DNA from: Plantago ovata
Lineage: Eukaryota > Streptophyta > Magnoliopsida > Lamiales > Plantaginaceae
DNA length: 64,000 nt
Direction of reading: 5' to 3'
Assembly (NCBI GenBank): GCA_028274465.1
Contig: CM051457.1
Location: forward strand, 46,160,362-46,224,361
Shown here: positions 44,627 through 55,253 of the stretch, piece after piece
How the letters are laid out: each line of letters starts with the position of its first letter
Position numbering within the stretch: the stretch's first letter is position 1
The notes under the pieces: generated by a model
What the model saw: only the letters and a program-made list of their open reading frames with translations
What the model was told of the DNA's origin: nothing
Database searches by the model: none
Program-made: the position numbers and the translations under genes

Positions 44627-45368
44627 TGCAAGTAAGGAGCCGTTTGAATTTCAAATCCTAAGGCTTTTGTTCCTTAACATGTCACTATCTTGCTTTTTGT
44701 ACTTTCAGCAGCGTCCTTGTTTGTCTTCTAGTCTTCATGTCCTTCGCGTGCAAGCTTTGCATTTAATGCTTATTTGAATAGAATTCAAACAGTAACATTG
44801 GAGCACAAATGCAAGTACTTTCAGCAAGAGGTCACATATGTTTATCAGCAAGTGGTCAGTCTCAGTTTCAGCAAGCACAACCTACTCTGTCTTTCAGATT
44901 TTCACTTATGCAATGTTGTTGCTGATCATTCCACTTTCTGAACAACACGTGCCTTTGTAGATACCAGTCTTCAGCAATCTTCTAGTCTTCAGATCTTCAA
45001 ATCTTCAAGTCTTCAGATCTTCAAAAGTCTTCAAGATTCTGAGCGATTTCTACTTGCTTCAAATAATTTGTTTGTAATAAACAAAGTATATCTTCAGCAA
45101 ATGCTTCAATAGGTTATTTTCTTCTCAGAAAATAAGATACATCATAAGCTAAGCATCAATAAGATATTTTCTTTTCAGAAAATAAAATACATCATATACA
45201 AAAGAAATAACTTATCTAGCACCTAACTAAGTCATCAGCAAACGTTCCTCTTTTACAATGTCCTTAAAATTCTAAATTCCTATGGACCTTAAGAGTACTA
45301 GTTACTGGACTTTCCTTAATTTAGCATGGTAAATTGCTCATCAAAATTACAAGTTCCCTAACAGTCGC

Positions 45369-45798
45369 CAAGTCCCATAGCAAAAACCTTCATCCTCAAC
45401 TCATCCGTTGTTATTTCAGCTCCGGGTCGTGGGAGTTGGTTGACGAAATCATCGATATCGTGCAAGTACCCCATCACATCTTCCCTTGATAAGCCATAAA
45501 ACCTCAGAAGTTGTTGGAATGCGTGGTTCTTGATTTCCAGATCTCGGGTTGCAGACGAATGAACAATCGCCGGTCCCCTCATACGATCCTTGGTGGGTTG
45601 AACCCATGCCTTCAGTGGTCTAGCTTCTGCCATTCCGTCGATTTCCTTGAAAAGAATGTGTAGAGATTCAGAGAAATCGGTATCCTCTATTTCCTCTAGT
45701 GTGCGCCTTTCAAGTAGTCGCCTTCTTTGGTGGTACACTCTGTCGATCTCAGCAATTGAATCAGCAAGCGGTGTTCCTGCAGAACGTGTATGCGGCAT
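45369..45798 (-). pseudogene. Element B gag, N-terminal part
   Basis: Starts MPHTRSAGTPLAD at 45798 and runs to FAMGLGD, where element D begins. The reading continues at 19984. Equivalent to residues 1-144 of the A protein. Confidence 0.88.
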
Positions 45799-45922
45799 AC
45801 ACTATCTGTAACAGACTAGGAAAGCAGTATCAGAGAGAGATTAAAAGGGAAAACTAAAACTAGTAGAATTAGGAATCGAAAGCTGAAAATATAAACAAAT
45901 TAAACAGAAAAAAGGAGTATAG

Positions 45923-45940
45923 TCCCCGGCAACGGCGCCA
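45923..45940 (-). other. Primer binding site of element B
   Basis: TGGCGCCGTTGCCGGGGA on the minus strand next to the 5' LTR. Confidence 0.88.
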
Positions 45941-45943
45941 ATT

Positions 45944-47100
45944 TGATGAACGCGCGAATGTCGTGCTCCGAGCGAATCAAATAAATTTGTTATTTAGCCA
46001 AAGGCAATCCACAACTACAACGAAAACCGTAGTGTAGCAGTAGAATGACTCGAGTGTCGTTCTCTCAGGACTATAACTAGCTTTATCAAATCTAATTTAG
46101 AATATAAAAACAGCAGACAAATAGCAAAGGGTTTTTCTAACAGATAATGGAGATTGGGTCTGACAAGTCAATCACTATTGTCCTATTGTGTTCCGTAATT
46201 ATTCAACACTACGAAGATAAACTCGCGTACAGGTCGACGAGGGTCCAATTGTGCATAATAATTAATACAACATACGAGAATTTAGGCTGAGCCTGATCAA
46301 CGAAATAAAGCAATAACACGGAGTATAATGCGCGATATAGCCATTAGCATGATTATCTTCCCTTCGCTAAGAATTCACATACTACCACCAACGATAAGTT
46401 TAGCTACTCATAATAGGCATGCAATCAACAGAAATCATAGAAGAAAACATGTTGAAAGATATAAAAAATAAGTAGAATAAACTGTAAGATACAATGTTAC
46501 CGAAGGTTGTCAATCTCCGAAGAATTGCGATCCTACAAGCTCCAAACTGCTATGAAAAAGTGTCCCCTAAGCTACGAACCCCCAGAACAGGCTCTGAGAA
46601 GTTCCTACCTAAAACTACAAAGAAAGGTGAGAAAGTAGGTCTGGAAAAGTATGATTTTCGGAGAAAACTGAGCAACTATATATAGGCCTCGAATAAGTGT
46701 GGGGCGAACGGGCGGTTCGCCCCACGTCTGGGGCGGTTCGCCCCGGAGACTGTTTCGCGGAATTCCGCGTTTTCGACGCGTTTTTGGATTTCTTCCCCTT
46801 TTAGGACTCGGTTTCTGACTTCTAGTGGCCTTCTAACCTCCAGATTCGACCCCTAGACTCCAAATCCTATCCGGAAACCTTCAGATACTCCAAATAGGCT
46901 TCTGGAACACCAATTCCTTGACAACTTCAATATAATTGCCCGGAAATCCTCGAATTTCAACCGAAACCTGTAAAATAAAATCTAAAGGGAAACGTGACAC
47001 TATTCTAATAAAATGCACTAAAATATAGCTAAATTAACATAGAGGATAGCTAAAATAGGTGAAAAAGACTCAAATGAAAGTGTAAAATACACATTCATCA
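45944..47100 (-). repeat. 5' LTR of element B
   Basis: 1,157 bp. It has lost about 120 bp near 46155 relative to the 3' LTR. A TATATATAG box lies at about 46676-46685 in front of GC-rich palindromes (46700-46745). Confidence 0.92.
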
Positions 47101-47985
47101 GTTAAAGAATTTTGTTTTTCTCTAACTCTTCATTTATATAGCATCTCTGTTATGTGAGAAACTCAATGGCTTTGAGTTTTCAGCAAGGGTAAAACAGAGA
47201 TACAGCGAGTTAGTGGAGCCTTTGCATTGAATGCGTAGTGGTCCACTAACCCGAAACTGTCAGAGCCTGTTTTCACTTTATACATTAACCGTTGGATCAT
47301 CAACTGCTTTAAAATCAATGGCCACGATTGCATTTCATGTCATGATTAATAGCGAGTTTATTTGTGCCACGATTAACGTCATATTAGGTTTTACCTTGAT
47401 TCAAGGGATTTTATCTCTTTTACTTGGAAGCTAATAGCTTTCTGAAGTATTAGAGAATATTTTTAGCAATTTTAATCTTTCTGACTTTAGCAATTACTTT
47501 ATAAGTAACAAGCCTTGTAGTTGCTGAAAGTTCCCCCTTAATCAAATATCTCATTTTTCTTTGGGTCAAAGATATTCCTGAATTCCCGTCTCAGTAAATC
47601 CCTTTTATAGTGAGATATTTTAGATAAATCTCTTTTTGGTGAAAAACAATCGTGCTTTTTGCTGAGTTCCCGTCTCAGATTTATCTTTTGATACTTGAAT
47701 ACCTGTTTCAGTATCCTTGATTGTCTGAATGTCTGTTTCAGCAATCCTTAGATTTTTCTTACTGAATACATGTTTCATCAAGTGACCAAGTTTCCTAATA
47801 AATACCCGGTTTGAAGGATTTACTTGTTGAATGTTTGTTTCCGCAAACACTTTGTGTACAACCATCTGTTTTAGAGGAATCAAGTATAAAGGGACTTCTC
47901 AAGGGATGATTAAATCTTTAAGCAACTGTTGGTTTGCTGAATTCCCGTTTCAGCAATCCAATCAAATGTACCCTTTTTTTTAGGT
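47101..47985 (-). repeat. pol-ORF3 spacer of element E with CCCGTCTCAG repeats
   Basis: No ORF of note. Homologous to 35980-36829 of D: a PPT-like tract at about 47528-47540, then about eight degenerate (C)CCGTCTCAG/CCTGTTTCAG units between 47586 and 47960. Confidence 0.65.
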
Positions 47986-49465
47986 AGTTCAATCAATCCA
48001 AGGTTATACCTTAGCATTGCGAACCTATTATCTAGAAGGGACTTGGTAAAGATGTCAGCAAGTTGATCATCAGTACCTATCTTTACAACCTCAATGTCTC
48101 ATTTTTCCACATGATCTCTAATGAAATGATGTCTAATATCAATGTGCTTTGTCCTTGAGTGGAACTTAGGATATTGCGTTATAGTAATAGCACTTGTATT
48201 ATCACAAAAGATTGGTGTTTTCTTTGCAGAAATACCATAATCTCTTAGTTGTTGTTGAATCCAAAGGATTTGAGCAGTACAACAACCAGCCGCAATGTAT
48301 TCAGATTTTTAGTAGATGAATTGGCCACACAAGTTTGCTTCTTGCTGAACCATGAAATTAATCTTGTACCTAGAAACTGACAAGTTCCAGAGGTACTTTT
48401 TCGATCAAGGGTTGATCCACCATGGTCAGCATCTGAATAACCAACATATTCTAATCCAGAAACTTTTGGATACCATAATCAAACATTGATTGTGCCTTTG
48501 ACATATTTCAGTATTTTGAGTGCTTTCTTGTATTGTGATTCCCTAGGATCAGATTGAAACCTTGCACACACTCAAACAACATACTGAATGTCAGGCCTAC
48601 TTGTTGTTAGATACAACAAGGAACCAATGAGCTTCCTATTCTTGTTTTCATCCACATTTTTGTCTTGTTTAGTATAGCCCAATTTGGTACCAACACTCAT
48701 AGGGATTTTTTTCAAGTTTCTCTTCCTCTTTGATCCTGAACTTTATGAGCATTTCCTTTGTATACTTTGCTTGATTTATGAATATTCCATCCTTGAGTTG
48801 CTTGACTTGCAAATCTAGGAAATATTTCAATTTGCCCATAATGCTCATTTCAAACTTGTTTGTCATGAGTTTGGCAAAATCATCACAAATTTGCTTGTCC
48901 TTAGAACCAAAAATTATGTCATCCACATAAATCTGGACTAAGAGTATTTTACCAACATGATTCATGGTAAATAAGGTTTTATCAACTTCACCCTTCTTGA
49001 AACCATTGTCTAGCAAGAATTTAGCTAAGGTATCATACCAAGCTCTAGGTGCTTGCTTTAGACCATATACAGCTTTCTGAAGGTTATATACCATCTTGGT
49101 TTCTGAGGGAAGTTCAAAGCCAGGGGGTTGTTCTAGATAGACTTCTTCAGCAAGTTCACTATTTAGGAATGCACTTTTAACATCCATTTGATAAACTATG
49201 AAGTCATTATGAGCAGCAAAGGCTAAGAAAAGTCTAATAGCATCCATTCTTGCAACTGGGGCATAAGACTCATCATAATCCAATCTTTCAGTCTTGCAAT
49301 AACCTTGAGCAACTAAACGTGCTTTTTTCCTTGTTACTTCTCCAGAATCACTCACCTTGTTTCTGAACACCCACTTTGTACCAATTGCTTTCTTTCCTTC
49401 AGCAAGGGGTACAAGTTTCCAGACTTTGTTCCTTTCAAATTGATCCAGTTCCTCTTGCATTGCAT
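47986..49465 (-). pseudogene. Element E reverse transcriptase and RNase H remnant
   Basis: Open from 49460 to 48669: KWVFRNKVSDSG, YAPVARMDAIR, YQMDVKSAFLN, catalytic YVDDIIFGS. The RNase H part (48660-47986) is recognisable by comparison with D but broken, for example by an extra base near 48305. The RT frame begins directly after protease/pre-integrase sequence because integrase is deleted. Confidence 0.87.
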
Positions 49466-50088
49466 TGTAGTTGACGGTACTGTCTTGTTCTTGAAAGAAG
49501 TTTTGGTTTGCTTACCTTGCTGACATGCAGTACAAACACCATCCTTCTTAAAAGTAACCTTAGGTAATCCAACTACAAGTGCCTTTTTAGACAGCTTATT
49601 CAGCGTCTTGAAGTTTAGGTGACTTGTTCGTTTATGCCATAACCATGTTGTTTCAGCAAGGAAATCATGTTCTGAGATAAGGTATTTTTCAATGATTGCT
49701 GAAGACCAATCTGCGGTATAGAGACCTCCTGATCTTCAAGCAACCATGATAACCTTCTTTGTCTCAAAGTCAATAAGTTTACATTCATCACTTTTAATGT
49801 TGATGAAGTAACCTTTGTCAGCAACCTGACTCATGCTGAAAAGGTTAAACTTAAGATTTTTGACATAAAGAACTCCCGAAATAGTGATGCACCCTAACTT
49901 CACGTCACCATAGAATTTAGTAGAACCAAAGCCTCCACCAGCAAACCTAATTATTGGACCTTTAGACCACCGTCTATAGTTTTCAAGATTTTTCTTATTG
50001 CCCGTCATGTGTTTTCCGCAACCACTCTCAAAGTACCAAATTGCATTGTTTGTCTCCGTGGCTGAAGTCTGCACAATCAAGAGCAAAC
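49466..50088 (-). pseudogene. Element E protease and pre-integrase remnant
   Basis: WYFESGCGKHMTGNK at the protease site (D has DSG; here the aspartate reads Glu), then the pre-integrase region. The sequence GKQTK...VPST is followed at once by RT. More than 1 kb encoding the integrase D,D,E core and the IN-RT linker has been lost. Confidence 0.82.
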
Positions 50089-50091
50089 AAG

Positions 50092-50736
50092 TTAATTATC
50101 CAATATTGGATGTCCATTAACATGTTCAAGAAAACGTCCAGTGGGAACCCAAGTCTTGAATTTTTCGATCTTGACTTGTTTTCTACTTGCTGAGGAACTA
50201 GATGGTTTAGAAGCGAAAGACTTTTGATCATTGCTGATTAAGTCCACTTTCTGATGTCGTGTCTTGCTTGGTAGACCCTTTTGCTGAACATACTTTTCAG
50301 TAAGTTCTTTTCTAGAATGGTTCCTTCTAGTCCTAGCATTTTGAGTATTGTCAGTACTCTTGGGTTTGGATTTGTTCAACTCTTTGAAGTATCTTTGCTG
50401 ACTTTGCTTATACTCATGAAATAGTTGACTTTGCTTGGTTTTGTATCCAAGTCCACTTTTTGGAGTATGCTGAGTTTTTGTCTCAGCAACCTTACTTGAT
50501 TCAGGTTTGTCAGCAAAGGTCTTCTGATTACTTTTGCTAGTAATCTTGCCTTTTTGCTTAACCAATTGCTTTTCAGCAACTTGTTTGGCGGAATGCTTTT
50601 CAACATCCTTTTTCTGAACAAATTGCTTGTCAGCAACCTGTTTTCCTTTTGAAGTCTTGTTACTTTGAGTAGCAACAGCGGGCTTCTTGGTCGAAGGTAC
50701 TCGATTTCTTCTTTCAGCAACCATAGATTGACCAAT
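50092..50736 (-). pseudogene. Element E gag, C-terminal tail
   Basis: Lys/Ser/Gln-rich tail (KSNQKTFADKPESSKVAE, SQLFHEYKQSQQRYFKEL) ending at 50092 with HVNGHPILDN. It is longer than in D, where a TAG cuts it. It is separated from the main gag part by the CACTA insertion. Confidence 0.78.
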
Positions 50737-50754
50737 TTGCACTACAAGAAAAAT

Positions 50755-51070
50755 AGAAATCAGCAACCGGCCTTAGCGACCGATCGATCCGTCGCTAATA
50801 CTAGCGACCGATCGGTGAATTAGCGACGGATAAATTGCCCCTAGCGACGGACCAACTCAATTCGTACTAGGGCGTGAAGTATTTGCGACGGATGACTCAT
50901 CCGTCGCTAAATAGCGACGGATAAATCATCCGTTGCTGTATTTAGCGACCGATGGACTTCATCCGTCGCTATTTAGCGACGGATGAGTCATCGGTCGCTA
51001 AGCGTTGACCAAGGAAAAAAAGAAATTCAAGTTTTGAAATTTAGCGACGGATGACCATCCGTCGCTGATT
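50755..51070 (+). repeat. CACTA left subterminal repeats
   Basis: About ten copies of TAGCGACGGAT and its complement ATCCGTCGCTA, often paired as hairpins. In En/Spm such repeats bind the TnpA-type protein. Confidence 0.85.
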
Positions 51071-51402
51071 AGTGTTCTTCACCGGCTATCGACGAGCAGA
51101 ACCTCATTTCTGCTCTCTTCTCTCTTCTTCTCCATTTTTCTCACTTCTTCTCTCCAATTCCAATCTTCCCTTATACTCCATCATTTCTTCCAATCTTGGT
51201 GTCAAATCGAAGCCAATTCAACAAGGAACGTAGTGAGACATTCAATTTGAAGTGGGTTGTTCTATTTATTCCGCAATTAAAGGTACTAATCTCGAAACCT
51301 AACTTTTGTAAATTTGGTATTTTTTCAATTTTGAAGTGTTTTATGGTTTATTAGCTAGTTTTGATGTTAGTATTGTTCAATTGGGATGTTTGGGATGTAG
51401 TG

Positions 51403-51541
51403 GGTTCGATTATGTTTGAGATTTGAATTGGGTTTGATTATCTTTAGGATTTCAATCGGGTTCGATTATGTTTGGGATTTGAATTGGGTTCGATTATGTT
51501 TGGGATTTGAATTTGGTTCGATTATGTTTGGGATTATCTAC
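51403..51541 (+). repeat. 28-bp tandem repeat in the CACTA leader
   Basis: About five units of the form GTTCGATTATGTTTGGGATT plus eight bases, with few changes. Confidence 0.75.
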
Positions 51542-51619
51542 GTAGTTAGTTTTGTTCAATTAGTGTAGTTTGTTTGGGATATACTAATTAGATTTGAAAA
51601 TTGCATAAGTATAATTATA

Positions 51620-51865
51620 ATGGAAATATGAGTAATTATAGTGTATTGTAATTAGTTATTATAATGGAAATTGTATAAATATAATGAAAATATAGATAAA
51701 TATAGGTAATTATAGTGTATTGGTAGTTGTTACTATAATGCAAATTGCATAATTATAATGAAAAATATATGTAATTATAGTGTATTGTAAGTAGTTATTA
51801 TAATGAAAATTGTACAAGTATAATGGAAATATAGATAAATATAGGTAATTATTGTTTAAAAAAAG
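51620..51865 (+). repeat. AT-rich tandem repeat of about 110 bp
   Basis: Two to three diverged units with ATAGTGTATTGTAA and TATAATGGAAATATAG words, in the long non-coding region before the first CACTA ORF. The stretch 51070-52059 holds no recognisable gene. Confidence 0.6.
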
Positions 51866-52059
51866 TGTAAGTATGAAGGAAATAACTCATTGATAAATTA
51901 AAGTTAGAAGATAATATGAGTATTTTTATTTCTAATGTAGAAATATTGGGAGTATATATAATGCAATGTAAAAAATTGATAATTAAAATGAGTACTTGGT
52001 GAAAAACAACGTTAGCCGCAATGTATTAAACTTCCATTGGCCAGGTTTAGCATTCAATT

Positions 52060-52659
52060 ATGAATCCCGATCGTACTTGGATGTACAGTAGGATTGCAGA
52101 TGGAATACTTTTGCCTACGTTTGTACAAGGGGTCAATGCATTTGTCGAATTTGCATTGTCAAAACCCGAGTGTTTGAGTACTGGGATGATGAAGTGTCCT
52201 TGCAACCATAAGAAATGTAGGAACCGTCAGTACTTACCCTCTACGGTGGTTGTAGACCATTTGAAGCGTAATGGTTTTGTCCCTAAATATGAGGTGTGGA
52301 ATCATCATGGTGAGGCAGTTCGTTTGTTGGGGGATTATTCCATGTTGTCGGGGAAGCGTAGGAAAAGGCAGGAGAGTAGTGCTACACCAGGTGCCTGTAC
52401 TCATGATGATGCCACAGGGGACCGGATGGAAGAGATGGTCCGTAACGTTGCGGGTCAAGAGTTCACGGAGGGTGTTGTTAATGAGGAGCCTCCGAATGCT
52501 GAGGCACAACAGTTCTTTGACTTGTTGGAAGCGTCAAAGATGCCACTCTACCCGGGGTGCAAGATGAATGAATTGACTATGTTGTCTCGAATTATGAGCA
52601 ACAAGGAGGGTGGTGGGAATTCAGAAAGCAGCTGCAACGATTGGTTGAACGTACACTGA
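52060..52659 (+). pseudogene. CACTA transposase-associated N-terminal domain
   Basis: 199 codons: MNPDRTWMYSRI, CPCNHKKCRN (Cys/His-rich), VVDHLKRNGFVPKYEVWNHHG. This is the transposase-associated (PF13963-type) domain at the start of plant TNP2 transposases, followed by FFDLLEASKMPLYPGCK. The large catalytic region that normally comes next is missing. About 110 bp after the point of loss, an out-of-phase fragment (LLGVPPKEWMPSPLHDVW) ends at about 52782. A deleted TNP2 remnant. Confidence 0.75.
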
Positions 52660-52860
52660 GGATTCCCTTACTTGAGGTTTGGAAAGCCAACTGGCTTTTG
52701 GGAGTTCCGCCCAAAGAGTGGATGCCGAGTCCCCTTCATGATGTTTGGGAGTCCTACTGGCGTGACCACCCGAATGTCTAGTGTCGTTCCTTGCTATATC
52801 TCTGATTGTACATGTTTTATATTCAATTGTGTATGTACTAACACGGATCTTTGTATTGCA

Positions 52861-54599
52861 GATGCCACGACCCAGGAGGCCACGTTACCTGACCCCGCAG
52901 TCCCAGAGGGATGATACCGACGGAGAGGACACCGTCCAGGGCTCCCCTACTGTTTTAGGGACTCCACCTGGGTCGAGCAGGGGATCGACTCCTCATTCCT
53001 CCCTCCACGACCCGTGGGCCCATGTTCCAGACGACGGTTGTCCCTTTCAAAGACCGGAAGATGGTCTTATGTGGAATGGTCGCCCTGTCCTTTACCCCAA
53101 TGGAGAGAAGTAAGTATTAGGCATTAACTGATTTACGAACTTTTAATATATATATACCGAACTAACCTTGTCACTATTGACTTACCTGTTCTTCACAGGT
53201 TGTATGGGGAGCATGCTGCTAAAGTACTCAGTGCGATAATACGGAACAGAATGGTCCCACCGCAAGAGGGTGGGAGCCAGTGGCATTGCATCCCGGACCA
53301 AATTAAGGGAGAGCTCTTCGAGGAGCTGAGGGTGAGTTAATAATCGTACATTAATTACCTAATTGTTTGTGTTGTGAGTGGTATGTTAGCCACTTTGTGT
53401 GAGTGGTATGTTAGCCACTGTACTTGGGTGATATGTTAGTCACCATTGTTTTAGTAAAATATAGGACAATGTGAGTGGTATGTTAGCCACTGAACTTGGG
53501 TGATATGTTAGTCACCGATATACCTGAATAGATGTTGTTTTCCCTTGTTATATATTTGATACATGTTAGCTCCCCTTGTTATACTTGAATGTTTTTAAGT
53601 ATTCACCAACGTATGTGTTTCGATGTTTATTTGTAATTGTGTAGAAAGAATTCTTCCTTCCGAAAGCCTTGTTGATGGATCTCTGGTGGAGCTTCAACAC
53701 TCACGGTAGTGCCCTTTACAAGTGCATGGTTCATAACCTGAAGAAACTGTGGATAAAAAAACGTCCACGTACCGGTGATTGGCCCGGAGATGAAATTTGG
53801 GAGGCGTGGAAGGTGTATTGGGCTAACGAGAGAGTCCAGGCGCAGGCTGACCAGAACACTGAGAACAGGAAGAAGCAGCCGAATGATGGGACACGTACCC
53901 TGGTGACACACCGTTTTGGCTCTGAGTCAATCGCTACAGCACATGTGAGGCAGAAGGTAAATGTATTAACTTTGTGAATTCATCATTATTATACTTATTA
54001 TTTACTTGCATTTCGAACTTTCAAACTAAGTATATGATGCTTTCATGCATGTGTCATTCAGTTGAAGGATAACCAGAGTCTCCTATTCACCTTGTTCTCG
54101 AGATCTCAGAAGGCCAAGAACGGACAGTGGTTGTGTGACGAGGCCACAACAATTGCGGTAAGTTCAAGAATACATGTGTTTATTAAATACTGATGATTTC
54201 ATAACTAATTAATTAACAACATAACTAACACCTTATACTCTTGATTTATAATTTCAGACGGCCTACGAGGACAGGATTCGTGATCAGGATCTCACTGTTG
54301 AGGAAATGAATGACATTTTCCTCGAGGTGAATCCTCCAGACGAGAAGGGCCGTCGCTTGGGACTGGGGAGTGCAGCAGCCGTCCCTGAATTGGACTCGAG
54401 GCCGACTCGTCGTTCCCGTGCCAGTACATCTTCAGCAGCAGCTTCCGCTCGAGAGCAGGCCCTCTTACTTCAGTTGTAGGAGAGGGATGAGGAGGTGAAG
54501 AGGCTAGCTGCGGAGCAGGCTGCGCAGAAGGCACAATCTGGTACTATGTTTGCTGAGTTGTATGCGAAGCTGGGGATGGATCCACCTCCCTTTCCATGA
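52861..54599 (+). pseudogene. CACTA TnpA-like gene, six visible segments, one stop
   Basis: Predicted exons by GT/AG sites: 52861-53109 (MPRPRRPRYLTP), 53199-53331, 53645-53956 (LMDLWWSFNTHG, WPGDEIWEAWKVY), 54062-54157 (SLLFTLFSRSQKA) and 54258-54599 (YEDRIRDQDLTVEEMND, then GMDPPPFP at the end). The phase joins correctly at each junction. The exon 3-4 content matches the plant transposase Ptta/En/Spm (PF03004-type) family, which binds subterminal repeats. A TAG at 54477-54479 truncates the C-terminal coiled coil, so expression of a full protein is doubtful. Confidence 0.75.
53375..53520 (+). repeat. Intron repeats with GTGAGTGGTATGTTAGCCAC
   Basis: Five alternating units of (G)AGTGGTATGTTAGCCACT and GGGTGATATGTTAGTCACC in the intron between 53332 and 53644. 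Each unit is a near-palindrome. Confidence 0.7.
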
Positions 54600-54864
54600 T
54601 ACCCCTATCCTTTTCGACTTTATTTACTATTTTGTACATGAATACTGTGTACACTATGATATTATTTTGGATTAGTATTGTGTACGTATGATTATTATTA
54701 TATGTATGGAGGGTTTTGGTATATTTATTATGATTTTTTTGGATTATTTTTTGGTTTATTTGGTCTATAGAATTTCTGTAACATGTTGCTTAATTAAACA
54801 GGTTGCATTTGATTTTGGGTCTCATTATTATATCTACAAAATCAAAAAAAAAAAAAAAAACTTA

Positions 54865-55240
54865 GCAACCGATCGGCTTATCCGTCGCTATAATCAGCGA
54901 CGGATAAGCTTATCCGTTGCTAAAGGTCCCGGACTTTTAGCGACGGATAAGTATCATCCGTTGCTAATATTTAGCAACCGATGAGGCTCATCCGTCGCTA
55001 AAAGTCCGGTGACTTTTGCAACGGATAATTCATCGGTTGCTAAAAGTCAACCTCATTTTCCGTCGCTAATCCGTCGCAAATTCGCGACGGAAAAGTCATC
55101 GGTCGCTAATTCGCTAGCGACCAACGGTTTAGCGACGACGAATTTATCCGTCGCTAAAAACACCGATCGGTCGCTAGCTAGTATTAGCGACCGATCGGGT
55201 TTTTTTAGCGACGGATTGTTCCGTCGCTAAAGTCGCCCTC
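54865..55240 (+). repeat. CACTA right subterminal repeats
   Basis: About twelve TAGCGACGGAT/ATCCGTCGCTA-type words in both orientations, next to the right end. Confidence 0.85.
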
Positions 55241-55253
55241 TCTTGTAGTGTTG

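Larger units (their letters stand above)
19990..45363 (-). mobile_element. Sirevirus-like copia element D
   Basis: LTRs start TGTTGGTCCC and end CCTAACA in plus-strand reading. Flanks TTTGC (19985-19989) and GTCGC (45364-45368) are a decayed 5-bp duplication, judged against uninterrupted gag in A and C. Minus strand order: 5' LTR 42747-45363, initiator-Met PBS, gag, PR, IN, RT, RNase H, spacer, large ORF3, PPT, 3' LTR 19990-21640. An ORF between pol and the 3' LTR is a Sirevirus-lineage feature. Element C lies in ORF3 and a MULE-like element in the 5' LTR. Pol carries frameshifts and stops. Confidence 0.92.
42747..45363 (-). repeat. 5' LTR of element D with MULE-like insertion
   Basis: 2,617 bp including the 961-bp insertion and its 9-bp duplication. 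The rest matches the 3' LTR closely. Confidence 0.92.
13538..47100 (-). mobile_element. Athila-like element B, split by element D
   Basis: TGATGAAC...TTCATCA-type ends with exact 5-bp duplications GTTAA. Minus strand: 5' LTR 45944-47100, PBS 45923-45940, gag-pro 45798-45369 continued at 19984-18261, hairpin, palindromes, intron, a divergent second-ORF slot, paired hairpins, PPT, 3' LTR 13538-14786. Element D (19990-45363) sits in the gag codons that precede AKSWL. Confidence 0.92.
50740..55250 (+). mobile_element. CACTA (En/Spm) transposon, deletion derivative
   Basis: Terminal CACTACAAGAAA and TCTTGTAGTG, exact 3-bp target duplication TTG (50737-50739 and 55251-55253), and dense subterminal repeats. 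4,511 bp. It keeps an intron-containing TnpA-like gene but has no full TNP2 transposase, so it is non-autonomous. It sits in gag of element E. Confidence 0.94.
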
